Assembly: GCF_900156785.1 (NCBI RefSeq)
Contig: NZ_FTOP01000018.1
Location: 1 to 64,000 of the forward strand
Origin: Belliella pelovolcani
Lineage (GTDB): Bacteria > Bacteroidota > Bacteroidia > Cytophagales > Cyclobacteriaceae
Direction: 5' to 3'
DNA length: 64,000 bases
Positions 25,146 to 33,864 of this stretch are shown one piece after another; the stretch's first letter is position 1, and every line of letters starts with the position of its first letter. A program made the translations under genes and the position numbers. The notes under the pieces are model-generated. The model was not told the origin of the DNA. It worked only from the letters and a program-made list of their open reading frames with translations, and did not search any database.

Positions 25146-25280
25146 GCACCCAACGGACAAGTATAAGAGCTGTAGCGGATTAGAAGCACTTTCATGTCCG
25201 TTTAGCACAAAGTTTCTTAGAAGCACAGACCTTCGATTTACCACTTCACCCGCTATTGCCACATACACGCTGTTAGGGCA
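25146..25280 (-). other. attC-like recombination site (long type, uninterrupted)
   Basis: In minus-strand order the site starts with GCCCTAAC (25273-25280) and ends with GTTGGGTGC (25146-25154), 135 bases in all. The inner parts GCAATAGCGG and CCGCTACAGC pair imperfectly, as do GTGTAT and TATACTTG, giving a long bulged hairpin as in integron attC sites. The GTTGGGTGC box is the exact complement of the box at the far end of the following DUF262 cassette. Open frames across this stretch are rejected as coding. Confidence 0.75.
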
Positions 25281-25417
25281 TCGTGATTCTTGTTTTTCAG
25301 TCAGTTTAATTGTCGGTTTCGTTGTGCGTAGAGACAGACACACTCTTTGCCAAGCTTTGGTTTGAACGTTGGCTTGTGCGACTTGGTAATGTGTGTGGCT
25401 GTTGAGCGTTGACATTA

Positions 25418-26470
25418 TCATTCCCATACTTTAGCTGTTTTTGAGTCAAATAAATTCACTTTACATTTGAATTTTTTCCTTATTGATTCTATATATTCAG
25501 CATCACTTTCAGAATAAACACCAATGTAAATGCTGTATAATTTGGTCAAGTTACCTTGAGAATCTTCTCTAAACTTTGTCGCTTTATTAATAGCGTCAAT
25601 TATATGGTCGTCATATTGTCCAAAATTAAATCCAAAGGTTACTAAAGAACCCTGAATAGCACAAAGATTTTCGTAACAGTATGTTAGATATTTGTTGTGC
25701 ATTATGTTCATTAACTTTTCACGACCATTACCTGCTGTCACAAAGATTGGGTATTCTTTGTTTTCCATTCGCTCTTTAATATTTTCTAAAAGGTAATGTT
25801 TGGTGGTATATTCCTCCTTAATAATGTCAATACCGCCATCAAAAAATGGTAATGTACCGTGCAAATAGTGGACATTTTGGTCACTTTTATTCTTGCCCCA
25901 TCTTAACTCTGAGTAGTTAGCTTCATTTGATGGCACGTAATCAGCATCTTCTTTATCTCGACCAAAACCGTCTGTGTGGTTTTTGGATTCGTTACGCATT
26001 AAAACCCAATATAAAAGAAGGTCATAGTTTGTCGTGAAAACATTGCCACCCTTTTCTAGGTATTCATTGAGCCAATAAAAACAAGCTGTACTCTTTTCTT
26101 CCGGTTTAGTAAAAACGTGTTCGGGGTGCAGTTCCTTTACAGCTTCAATTAAGCTGTTTTTTAGTTCTTCACTTGCATTCTTAATCTGACTAATCAACTT
26201 TTTGTCTGTGCCAAACATTTCTGCTATTTCAAGGAAATTATCTAGCTGTTCCATTACTAGCTCAAAATTCTTGTTGTCAACAATAAAGAAAAGCTTTTTA
26301 AGAAGTGGATTACCTATTGTTTCAATGAACTTGTTTAAAGCGTTGTATGAAAATATACCTGAATCATAAGCCATACTGAAACCATTACCTAAAAGCAAAT
26401 GCTTTGGGCGGTTGTTCTTTGACAAATAATCAATTACGTAGTCGTATGTCAGTATTTCGGTTTTTGCCAT
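25418..26470 (-). CDS. DUF4917 SIR2-like protein
   Basis: The 350-residue protein has SIR2-like features of the DUF4917 family: HLLLGNGFSMAYDSG near residue 25 (Gly-rich nucleotide loop), GGNVFTTNYDLLLYWVL (the TNYD motif) and VHYLHGTLPFF (the HG motif). SIR2-like proteins in defence systems often degrade NAD+ or bind ADP-ribose derivatives; activity here is inferred. It is the last gene of the type III operon, its start codon overlapping the res stop (TAATG), so it is translated with the nuclease. An attC-like site begins about 140 bases downstream. Confidence 0.75.
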   Translation of the reverse strand: MAKTEILTYDYVIDYLSKNNRPKHLLLGNGFSMAYDSGIFSYNALNKFIETIGNPLLKKLFFIVDNKNFELVMEQLDNFLEIAEMFGTDKKLISQIKNASEELKNSLIEAVKELHPEHVFTKPEEKSTACFYWLNEYLEKGGNVFTTNYDLLLYWVLMRNESKNHTDGFGRDKEDADYVPSNEANYSELRWGKNKSDQNVHYLHGTLPFFDGGIDIIKEEYTTKHYLLENIKERMENKEYPIFVTAGNGREKLMNIMHNKYLTYCYENLCAIQGSLVTFGFNFGQYDDHIIDAINKATKFREDSQGNLTKLYSIYIGVYSESDAEYIESIRKKFKCKVNLFDSKTAKVWE

Positions 26471-29124
26471 TATTCAATTAATTGTCCTACTTTGTTTACT
26501 ACTTTATATTCTAAGTCGTCAAACTCGTTGAAATGAGCTTTCCCACATTTTATTTTCATTTGTTCGTCTCCACTTAGTTTTGATAAGTCAACTTGTGGCG
26601 TTCCTGTGTCTTTGGTTTCAGCTACAAAGTAAATTTTCTTGTCGTCCTCAAATACCAATGCCCAATCAGGGTTGTAATTTCCAATTGGCGTTGGTATTTT
26701 AAACCAATTCGGCAATTTGAAATAGAATTTTATTTGCTCGCTTGTTTCACAGTCTTGTGCAAACTTGCTTTCTACACCTGAGTCCAATGGTACAAATTCT
26801 TCATAAATGGTTTTTGAAGGGTCTGAAACTTTAAACGAAAAGTCGTTTAGATAAACTTCCAATTCCTGAGCTTCAAATAATGCCATTTCATATTCAGAGC
26901 CACCGATTTTTTGATACTTTATTCCATCAATCATTAGATCGTACAAAGTCCTTTTTATAGCTATTGTAGCCAAGTCTAAAAACAATTGCGGATTAATAAT
27001 TATGTCCTCAATTCTTCCTGACTTACTCAAAATTTCTTCAATCGTGGAACGAGTCAATTCTGTTTTGCTTTGTATGTAGCCCAAAACATCAGGAATTTTC
27101 CAAGAATAACCGCCATAAGATTCAACTTTTTCACCTACATAATTTGTTCCTACGCCTTCATCCGTCATTGTAATTCCAATCTTTGTGGAACGAATGGAGG
27201 GAGATTTGATTTCCGGTAAATCTTTTATGGCTTTTGCAGCCAAAGTAATTAGCTCGTCTGTTTTATAATCAACTCGGTACGTGGTTTTCTTTTTCAGTTT
27301 TTCCCAAATCTCTAAGAATTTCGGGTCGGCTTCAAAACCTTTACGGTACTTGATTGCCGTTCTTGCTTGCTTGTTTTTTATTCTGCCTGTAAATGAAACA
27401 CCGCAATCGTCTTCAATTTCTTTTTGAAGTGCCTTTGCAAAATCGTCATATGCCTCATTGGCAATAACCGTCAAGCGGTTTATATTTTGGTCATAGGTTC
27501 GTTTTCCTGTTTGGTCAACTGCTAAACGCAGACCTCTACCAATTTCCTGACGTTTTTTAATGTCTGATTTGGTTTCGTTCAACGTACAAATCTGAAAAAC
27601 ATTGGGGTTGTCCCAACCTTCACGAAGGGCAGAATGTGAAAAAATAAAACGCAAAGAGTTATCCAATCCCAACAATTTTTCCTTGTCTTTCATTATCAAA
27701 CTGTAAGTGTCGTCATCTGCTTTGGTTTCTCCTGAAGTGTCTTTTACTTTTCCTTTGCTGTCTTGCGAGAAATAACCGTTGTGAGTTTCCTCAACTGGAA
27801 ATTTATCTAATTCCTTAAAGGCTGGCTTTGAAACATATTCCTGATAAATTTCTTCAAACCATTCGGCAAATTTTCCTTTTACAGGATTTCCTGTTGAATC
27901 ATAGTTTCGGTAATTCGCAACTTTGTCAATGAAAAACAAGGACAAAACTTTTATGCCTAATTTATTAAGTCGCTTTTCTTTCTTTAAATGTTCCTCTATT
28001 GTTTTGCGGATTTGAAACTTCATTACTTCATCAGTCAATCCGCCTTGGCTGTCGCCTTTGTATAATAAGTTTCCGTTTGAAATGGAAATACATTGGTTTA
28101 CTGCATCTATTTCCTCAATGATGTAGCCATCTGCATAGATTTCTCTTTCGTTGGATAGTTTGTATAAATCATCCCCCACTTTTACAGTTATGGTTTTCTT
28201 TTTTACTCCTCCGTTTTCGTTGCTATTTATGGAAACTTTGGCGGTCACTTTGGTCTTAGTTGCTGTGATTGATTCTACCGAAACAAAGGCATCATTGTAG
28301 GCATTTTCTTCAATGATAGAATCTACTTCAATTTGTTTTACCAAACCCAAATCATAAGCTTTTACAGGGTTTAGACTGTAAGTAAGATTGTATTGATTTC
28401 TGTGTGTTGCCGAATAGCGAAGCGTACAAAGTGCTTTCAGGTTTTCGATAGCTGCCATACGCTTTTCGGTTTCCATATTTTGTGGCTCGTCCACAATTAC
28501 AATAGGGTGGGTAGCCTGAATAAACTCAACTGGTTTTTGGCCGTTCAGCTTATCGTTGGGTTTATTGATAATGTTTTCGTCTTTGGCAAATGAATCAATA
28601 TTGATTACCAAAACTTCAATGTTGTTAGTGGTTGCAAAACCTCTCAAGGTGGAAACTTTGGTACTGTCGTACACCTGAAAATTAACAGACACATTGTCGT
28701 AAAGTGTTTGAAAATGCTCGTGTGTAATTTCCAAGTTTTTCAAAACTCCCTCACGAATAGCCACCGAAGGCACAACAATTACAAACTTTTTAAAACCATA
28801 TAATTTATTGAGTTCGTATATAGTTCTCAAGTACACATAAGTTTTTCCTGTGCCTGTTTCCATTTCTACAGAAAAGTGCATACCGTCCAATCTGTCCGAA
28901 ACCTTGATTTCGTTGTTGACTTGAATGCTTTGCAGATTCGTAAGAATTTGTTCTTCTGACAAAATAAGGTTGTTGCTCACACCATTTATCAAATTCAACG
29001 TGCCTTCTTCCTTTAGGTTAAACTCCAAAATGGAATCTTCCAAAGGTTGCCCTTCGAACAAATCCGTTATGGATTTTATGGCTTCCTGCTGATAGTTGAG
29101 ATTGGATTCGAATGTTAATTTCAT
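26470..29124 (-). CDS. res: Type III restriction enzyme Res subunit
   Basis: The 884-residue protein is the helicase-nuclease of type III restriction. Walker A is METGTGKTYVYL (residues 88-99), a DEAD-like VDEPQN box follows near 215, and motif VI is IGRGLRL near 530. The C-terminal PD-(D/E)xK domain is visible as PIGNYNPDWALVF, then YFVAETKDTG. All expected parts are present and the length is normal. It overlaps the DUF4276 gene by ATGA and the DUF4917 gene by one base. It needs the Mod protein encoded at 30853-32874 for target recognition; two extra genes separate the pair. Confidence 0.92.
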   Translation of the reverse strand: MKLTFESNLNYQQEAIKSITDLFEGQPLEDSILEFNLKEEGTLNLINGVSNNLILSEEQILTNLQSIQVNNEIKVSDRLDGMHFSVEMETGTGKTYVYLRTIYELNKLYGFKKFVIVVPSVAIREGVLKNLEITHEHFQTLYDNVSVNFQVYDSTKVSTLRGFATTNNIEVLVINIDSFAKDENIINKPNDKLNGQKPVEFIQATHPIVIVDEPQNMETEKRMAAIENLKALCTLRYSATHRNQYNLTYSLNPVKAYDLGLVKQIEVDSIIEENAYNDAFVSVESITATKTKVTAKVSINSNENGGVKKKTITVKVGDDLYKLSNEREIYADGYIIEEIDAVNQCISISNGNLLYKGDSQGGLTDEVMKFQIRKTIEEHLKKEKRLNKLGIKVLSLFFIDKVANYRNYDSTGNPVKGKFAEWFEEIYQEYVSKPAFKELDKFPVEETHNGYFSQDSKGKVKDTSGETKADDDTYSLIMKDKEKLLGLDNSLRFIFSHSALREGWDNPNVFQICTLNETKSDIKKRQEIGRGLRLAVDQTGKRTYDQNINRLTVIANEAYDDFAKALQKEIEDDCGVSFTGRIKNKQARTAIKYRKGFEADPKFLEIWEKLKKKTTYRVDYKTDELITLAAKAIKDLPEIKSPSIRSTKIGITMTDEGVGTNYVGEKVESYGGYSWKIPDVLGYIQSKTELTRSTIEEILSKSGRIEDIIINPQLFLDLATIAIKRTLYDLMIDGIKYQKIGGSEYEMALFEAQELEVYLNDFSFKVSDPSKTIYEEFVPLDSGVESKFAQDCETSEQIKFYFKLPNWFKIPTPIGNYNPDWALVFEDDKKIYFVAETKDTGTPQVDLSKLSGDEQMKIKCGKAHFNEFDDLEYKVVNKVGQLIE

Positions 29125-29789
29125 TTTTTTACTTTTTCAATTAAGGTTTCTACCCAATTATTAAATCTTAAACACCTATCGAGGACTGGATTTATTGTAT
29201 TCACTTCTGCGATTAAACCGCCATAAAACGGCTTGTTTTTGTCAAATCCGGGGATTAATTGTTCTAATCTTTTAGAGGGTGCTGTTAACTCGCCATCATT
29301 CAATTCCTCAGGATTTTCTTTTTCCTCAACTGCCAATAATAAACTATTTAGGTTGGATTGCTTTAAGTCTGGCAAAAATTCAAATCCATCTTTTGCAGCA
29401 AACAATAAGCCCTCAAATTCGTGTAATTGAATGTAAGGAATAAATCTAGGGTTATTTATTGCATCTGCTAAAGCTAGTTCTAAACAATCAGCTTTATGAA
29501 TTTTATTCTGAATAGCTTGAGCATCTTCATATTTTGGAAAATCATTTTTTAATCTGAAAAAATCAATAAACGTAGTTACTAAAATATCTGTTTCGCTCTT
29601 TAACAACTTATCAATATTGAATTTAAGTCTATCATATTTCACATCACCTCCTTTATGGCCTTTACTTGTGGTCATTAATATAGGACGCACATCATAAATT
29701 TGATAAGTATTGAAAAAGGGTCTCAAAATACCATTTACAAACTCTTCTTCAGTTTGTCCCTCGCAGATTATGTAAATTCCTCTCATCAT
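29121..29789 (-). CDS. DUF4276 TOPRIM-like protein
   Basis: The 222-residue protein starts YIICEGQTEEEFVNGILRPF, the glutamate-bearing first strand of TOPRIM-like DUF4276 proteins. It continues with TTFIDFFRLKNDFPKY (the Asp-containing second motif) and FEGLLFAA. DUF4276 genes accompany RecF/SMC-like ATPases, as OLD-type or AbiL/RloB-type nuclease partners do. The gene overlaps the ATPase by 4 bases and res by 4 bases, so the pair is translated inside the type III operon. Nuclease function is inferred; metal-site residues appear present. Confidence 0.8.
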   Translation of the reverse strand: MMRGIYIICEGQTEEEFVNGILRPFFNTYQIYDVRPILMTTSKGHKGGDVKYDRLKFNIDKLLKSETDILVTTFIDFFRLKNDFPKYEDAQAIQNKIHKADCLELALADAINNPRFIPYIQLHEFEGLLFAAKDGFEFLPDLKQSNLNSLLLAVEEKENPEELNDGELTAPSKRLEQLIPGFDKNKPFYGGLIAEVNTINPVLDRCLRFNNWVETLIEKVKK

Positions 29790-30850
29790 AATCTACCTCC
29801 TATTACATTTTTTTCCCACAATTCACCAATTGAGTAAACGTCTAACCAAGACTTTAGTGAATCTTCCGACTGTCTTTTAAATACTGTTTGATTATCTGCT
29901 CTATTGGCTACAATGATATCATCAGCTGAAAATTCATTGACAAGATTTACTGATTGCGTGGCGATGATAATTTGAGAATGAACAGAAGCTTTTTTTATCA
30001 TACCTGCTAATTTGGCTATAGCAAAGGGATGTAAACCTAATTCAGGTTCATCCAGAATAATTGTTTTAGGTAAATTAGGCTGCAAAAACAAAGTAGTCAG
30101 TGCAATAAACCGTAAAGTACCGTCAGAAAAATGCCTTGCATAAAACGGATGTTCCGGATGCTCTTTTTCAAACCATTCCAATTCAATTTTATTTTCATCC
30201 AAGAAAAACGGAGCTAAATCAAATCTGTCAAAGAATGGAAACACAGATTGAATTACCATTTCTATTATTTTAAAATGCTTTGGATGTTTTTCTTGTAAAT
30301 AGAATAAAAATGCAGGCAAATTCCCTCCTTCTGCTCCCAGAACTCTGTTGTCACTTATGTTCGCAATTGAACGAAGTGGAGCTGAAATACTGGTGTCATG
30401 AAAGTGATAAATTTTGTAGCTTTCAAGATGTTCTGATAAGTAATTATCCCTAATGCGGTACTTTTCTTTTATTCTACTTTCCTTGATATTCTGGTCATAA
30501 AAAGTTTTGCTGTACTGAGATTGATTATTCAAAATACTATCTTCTCTGCTAATAAATAAAGAACCTTCATCAGTAGGCAACAAATTAAATTGATATGCAT
30601 TATTCCCAAAATCCAAATACCCCTTAATTTCATTAGTATTTTTTCGTCCATAATAAAGTAAATTGTCAACACCACTTTTCAAGGAGTATTGTTGAAGCCT
30701 TTGTTCGTAAATGTTGTTTACCAACTTGAAAAAGGAAATGAAATTGGACTTACCAACCCCATTTGAACCTATCAATAGGTTTATTGGACTTAGTTTCAAA
30801 TCCAATGTTTTGATAGACTTAAATCCTTCTATTTTTATATTTTGAAGCAT
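29786..30850 (-). CDS. AAA family ATPase (RecF/SMC-like, OLD-type)
   Basis: The 354-residue protein has Walker A NLLIGSNGVGKSNF (residues about 24-37), a signature region (GTLRFIALTTLFL) and Walker B TIILDEPELGLHP, then a switch region with IIATQSVNLVNEF. This is the AAA_21/AAA_15-type ABC ATPase found in abortive-infection systems such as OLD, AbiL and PARIS. Its partner is the DUF4276 protein, overlapping by 4 bases. It lies 2 bases after mod. The pair probably senses a phage cue and activates the TOPRIM nuclease; that is inference from the family. Confidence 0.85.
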   Translation of the reverse strand: MLQNIKIEGFKSIKTLDLKLSPINLLIGSNGVGKSNFISFFKLVNNIYEQRLQQYSLKSGVDNLLYYGRKNTNEIKGYLDFGNNAYQFNLLPTDEGSLFISREDSILNNQSQYSKTFYDQNIKESRIKEKYRIRDNYLSEHLESYKIYHFHDTSISAPLRSIANISDNRVLGAEGGNLPAFLFYLQEKHPKHFKIIEMVIQSVFPFFDRFDLAPFFLDENKIELEWFEKEHPEHPFYARHFSDGTLRFIALTTLFLQPNLPKTIILDEPELGLHPFAIAKLAGMIKKASVHSQIIIATQSVNLVNEFSADDIIVANRADNQTVFKRQSEDSLKSWLDVYSIGELWEKNVIGGRL

Positions 30851-30852
30851 AG

Positions 30853-32874
30853 CTATATTGTTTTAAATTCAATTCCTGCATCTTTCATTTGCAGTATAGT
30901 ATTTGTTTTCAATTGGTCGTTGCCTTTAAAAAGTTTGTCTAATGCAATGACTTTGGTAGGCTTTTCGAAAATTACGGTTTCAATGATTTCTTGCGTTGCT
31001 TTCTCCAAAAGCAAAATCAATTCGGTATTGTTGATTTTGTAAAAACTGCCTTTCTTTTCAATTTTACTGTTCAAGTCTTTTCCGCTTTTTAGTAAAAGCT
31101 CATACACCATATTTTCAATAGTGGCAGTTTCTGAAACAGGGTCAACAAAGAGTTTCATTTGCTCGGCAAGTGCTTTTGCATCTTTGCCTTCAATTTGTTG
31201 CCATTGCTTGAAGTTGCTGTCACTTAGAACTAACGATTTGAAACCTAAATCAATCTCTGTATCAACATTCGTTTCAAATTGAATTTGACTTTTCTTTTTT
31301 TCTTTCTCTACCTCTAATTCTTGTTCGATTGCCTTTGCTGCTTTTCTAATTCTTTCTTTTGAGACTTCAGCAATATTTTTAAATCCTGCTTTTAAAGCCT
31401 CACTGTTTTCCTCCAAAAGTTCGGGTAATTGAACACAAATATATTTTCTATTACCCCCATCTTCTTTGTTCAAATCCATAACAGCGTGGGCAGTTGTTCC
31501 GCTACCCGCAAAAAAATCTAGAATTATATCATCTTGCCCATTCTTGACAGATTTGATTAAAAGCTTAGCCAAAGAAGTTGGTTTTGGGTATGAAAAATAG
31601 CTTTTACCTTCAAATAGTTTTTCAACTTCAATTCCACCGTCACTCTTTAAAGAAATTATTGACCTGAGCAACAAATTATCGAGTTCATCTAAATAGTTAA
31701 TTGAGCTTGGCTGTGTATTCTCGTCTTTGTCAAACCAAATTTTACCACATAAAAATGACCCATCGTGTAGTTCTAAAACATTTGTAAACTTACCATCAAC
31801 AATTAGTGCAGCATCATTAAATGAATCTTCTTTCCAACGCCAACCTCTATCTGGAATCTTTACAGGTTTTCCTGTTTTTGGGTGTTTTACCTCATATCTA
31901 GGCCCAAATGTATTTGCATTTGGCCAACTCATATTTATTTTACCCCAAAGCCTATATTCACTATTTAGAGAATTGTAAAGCGTAATCCCTCTATCGTAAC
32001 CTCTTTTGTTATATAGTTTTCTGATTAAATCTTCGCCCTCATTTAAAGGCATTTTTTTCTTTTTAATTTTTGAAAGAAGTTCTTCAATTTCTTGTAGCCC
32101 TTCTTTTGCCATTAAAAATTCGTGTTTTAAAGAACTGTCTTTTACATAAATTAGAACATACTCGTGGATGCTACCGATTCCCTTATCATTTTTTGGAACT
32201 CTCTTATTCCAATTGATACATTCGATAAAATTTTCTTCTCCAAAAATCTCATTCAATAGCATTCTAAGGTTATGAACTTCATTATTATCAATATGGACAA
32301 ACATAACTCCATCTTGTCGCAGCAAATTTTTAGCTAAATACAATCTTGGCATCATCATATTTAGCCAATTACTGTGGTATTGTCCGTTTTCTTTGCTGTT
32401 CTTTTTGAACATACCATCTTTGGTCATATAGCCATCTTCGTCTTTGTCGCCTACACGTTTTTCATAATCGGCTTTGCTTTCGCTAAACTTGTCTGGGTAA
32501 ATAAAAGAGTCGTTGCCTGTGTTGTAAGGTGGGTCTATGTATATCATTTTCACCTTTCCGAAATAGCTTTTTTGTAGCACTTTCAGCACTTCCAAATTTT
32601 CGCCTTCAATAAAAATGTTTTGTGTATCGTCAAAGTTTACGCTTTCGTCTTTAGCTGGTACAAGGGTTTTGGTCGTTGGCATTTGTAATACTTTAAAAGC
32701 ATCACTTTTACCTGCCCAATTCAATACATATCGTTCGTTTGAGAAGTTTATATCTTCTCCAAGCGTAGCTTTTAGTTTTTCCCAATCTACTTTGCCTTCG
32801 CTAAAAACTTCGGGCAATACCTGTCGTAATGCTTTGAGTTTTTCTTGTTCTGGTGTCAGACTTGTTCCGTCCAT
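30853..32874 (-). CDS. mod: Type III DNA methyltransferase Mod subunit
   Basis: The 673-residue protein is a beta-class adenine methyltransferase: catalytic DPPYNTG at 114-120 precedes the AdoMet motif DFFAGSGTTAHAVM at about 453-466. The region between (about 215-420) is the target-recognition domain, where type III systems vary. A C-terminal part of about 190 residues with KERIRKAAKAIEQELEVEKE helices contacts Res. It is cistron two, 3 bases after the small XRE gene. Length and motifs are normal, and I see no simple-sequence tract suggesting phase variation. Confidence 0.92.
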   Translation of the reverse strand: MDGTSLTPEQEKLKALRQVLPEVFSEGKVDWEKLKATLGEDINFSNERYVLNWAGKSDAFKVLQMPTTKTLVPAKDESVNFDDTQNIFIEGENLEVLKVLQKSYFGKVKMIYIDPPYNTGNDSFIYPDKFSESKADYEKRVGDKDEDGYMTKDGMFKKNSKENGQYHSNWLNMMMPRLYLAKNLLRQDGVMFVHIDNNEVHNLRMLLNEIFGEENFIECINWNKRVPKNDKGIGSIHEYVLIYVKDSSLKHEFLMAKEGLQEIEELLSKIKKKKMPLNEGEDLIRKLYNKRGYDRGITLYNSLNSEYRLWGKINMSWPNANTFGPRYEVKHPKTGKPVKIPDRGWRWKEDSFNDAALIVDGKFTNVLELHDGSFLCGKIWFDKDENTQPSSINYLDELDNLLLRSIISLKSDGGIEVEKLFEGKSYFSYPKPTSLAKLLIKSVKNGQDDIILDFFAGSGTTAHAVMDLNKEDGGNRKYICVQLPELLEENSEALKAGFKNIAEVSKERIRKAAKAIEQELEVEKEKKKSQIQFETNVDTEIDLGFKSLVLSDSNFKQWQQIEGKDAKALAEQMKLFVDPVSETATIENMVYELLLKSGKDLNSKIEKKGSFYKINNTELILLLEKATQEIIETVIFEKPTKVIALDKLFKGNDQLKTNTILQMKDAGIEFKTI

Positions 32875-32877
32875 ATT

Positions 32878-33075
32878 TTAGTGTGCTTTTCTTTCAATTA
32901 ATAATTCTTTGACTTCAACACTAAGAATTTCAGCAATCCTGTATAAGTCCTCTAAACTTGGTTGTCGTCTGTTTTGGGCATAAGAGTTTACCATATTGTA
33001 ACTCTTGCCTAATTGTTCAGCCAACCACTTCTGTTTAATTCCTTTCTGTTCTAAAACGTCTTTTATTCGGTTCAT
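32878..33075 (-). CDS. XRE-family regulator of the type III operon
   Basis: The 65-residue protein is a bare helix-turn-helix: KQKWLAEQLGKSYNMVNSYA is the DNA-binding core and SLEDLYRIAEILSVEVKELL the closing helices. It is the first gene of the six-gene operon, 3 bases before mod. Small controller proteins in this position delay restriction until methylation is established; that role is inferred. Upstream DNA (33076-33348) has no further gene of this operon. Confidence 0.85.
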   Translation of the reverse strand: MNRIKDVLEQKGIKQKWLAEQLGKSYNMVNSYAQNRRQPSLEDLYRIAEILSVEVKELLIERKAH

Positions 33076-33348
33076 TCTTGAACTTGTTTATAGTCTTCAA
33101 AAGTAAACATAAACATTTAATATCTCACTAAATGAGCATTTAAATTATCGTCCTGTTTGGGTGCGGTGGGAAGGGGCAAGCTCTTTTGGTTTTTTGCGTT
33201 TGCTTATGTGTCGGCAAAAACCAAATGTGCTTGAGTGTGAGTTGGCTTTTTAGCATGTTGCACAAAGAGATTATCCCCGAAAATAATTGCGCTATTTGTT
33301 CCAAATGGCATGCTTTGCGCAACTGTTGCGGATATTTTTTAATTATCA

Positions 33349-33399
33349 CCAAACCTACCCATTCCCCCACAAACAAAAAATACCCCCAACAGGGTATTT
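33349..33399 (-). terminator. 51 bp repeat with terminator hairpin, copy 2
   Basis: These 51 bases are identical to 20166-20216. The hairpin AATACCC/GGGTATT (33379-33398) with six T residues on the minus strand would terminate the XRE gene at 33463. It is the second of two terminators in tandem here. The rest of 33076-33462 holds only AT-rich sequence and a GCATGCCATTTGGA-containing stretch that resembles attC-type spacer DNA but has no clear boxes. Confidence 0.65.
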
Positions 33400-33404
33400 A
33401 TATT

Positions 33405-33430
33405 AAAAAAGCCCCTGAAATCGGAGCTTT
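33405..33430 (-). terminator. Terminator after the solitary XRE gene
   Basis: On the minus strand AAGCTCC, a 7-base loop and GGGGCTT followed by TTTT form a factor-independent terminator 33 bases downstream of the XRE stop codon at 33463. Confidence 0.7.
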
Positions 33431-33462
33431 CTAAACTAATCTTGGGGTTTCAACAACTTAAA

Positions 33463-33864
33463 TTACTTACCTTCTAATATTTTCCTAATCGCTTCATTCA
33501 TCTGCATCATTGTCTCCATCATCTTCATCATTACTTCAGTTTGATTTTTATCAGCATAATTAGCTTTTACTTTTCCTCCACCAAATGCAACATTAGAATT
33601 AGTCAGATGCTCAATAATATGACCTGGTTGAGAGGAAATAATTTGAAGTGGATCCACATTTAAGAACTCAGCAACACTCTGAATCATGTCAATTGTGATT
33701 TTGCTTTCTCCTCTTTCATATTTTGTATAGGCAGCTTCTTTAAGTCCTAAATAGTCAGCTACTTCTATAGCTTTCTTGTCCCGTAATTTGCGGAACATTG
33801 AAAAGTTTCTTCCTATACTTTTGTTTTCAAGGACGGTAAATCCAGAATCTTCATTTTCTCCCAT
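33463..33864 (-). CDS. XRE-family transcriptional regulator
   Basis: The 133-residue protein has an HTH at about residues 18-75 (KAIEVADYLGLKEAAYTKYE) followed by a short linker and a C-terminal methionine-rich helix (TEVMMKMMETMMQMNEAI) likely to form a coiled coil. Such single regulators with an oligomerising tail are frequent in Bacteroidota. The gene is alone with its own two terminators. Its start at 33864 is followed upstream by very AT-rich DNA. No target can be assigned. It does not share an operon with the restriction genes, which lie downstream past the terminators. Confidence 0.8.
   Translation of the reverse strand: MGENEDSGFTVLENKSIGRNFSMFRKLRDKKAIEVADYLGLKEAAYTKYERGESKITIDMIQSVAEFLNVDPLQIISSQPGHIIEHLTNSNVAFGGGKVKANYADKNQTEVMMKMMETMMQMNEAIRKILEGK

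Noticed and set aside
25113-25427. Open frame of 104 codons on the minus strand
   Set aside because: It runs across the attC-like site, has no domain pattern, and is explained by the structured recombination site.
25418-33075. Whole type III operon as one giant cassette
   Set aside because: The downstream box GCCCTAAC exists at 25273-25280, but no matching GTTAGGGC box was found near 33.1-33.4 kb.
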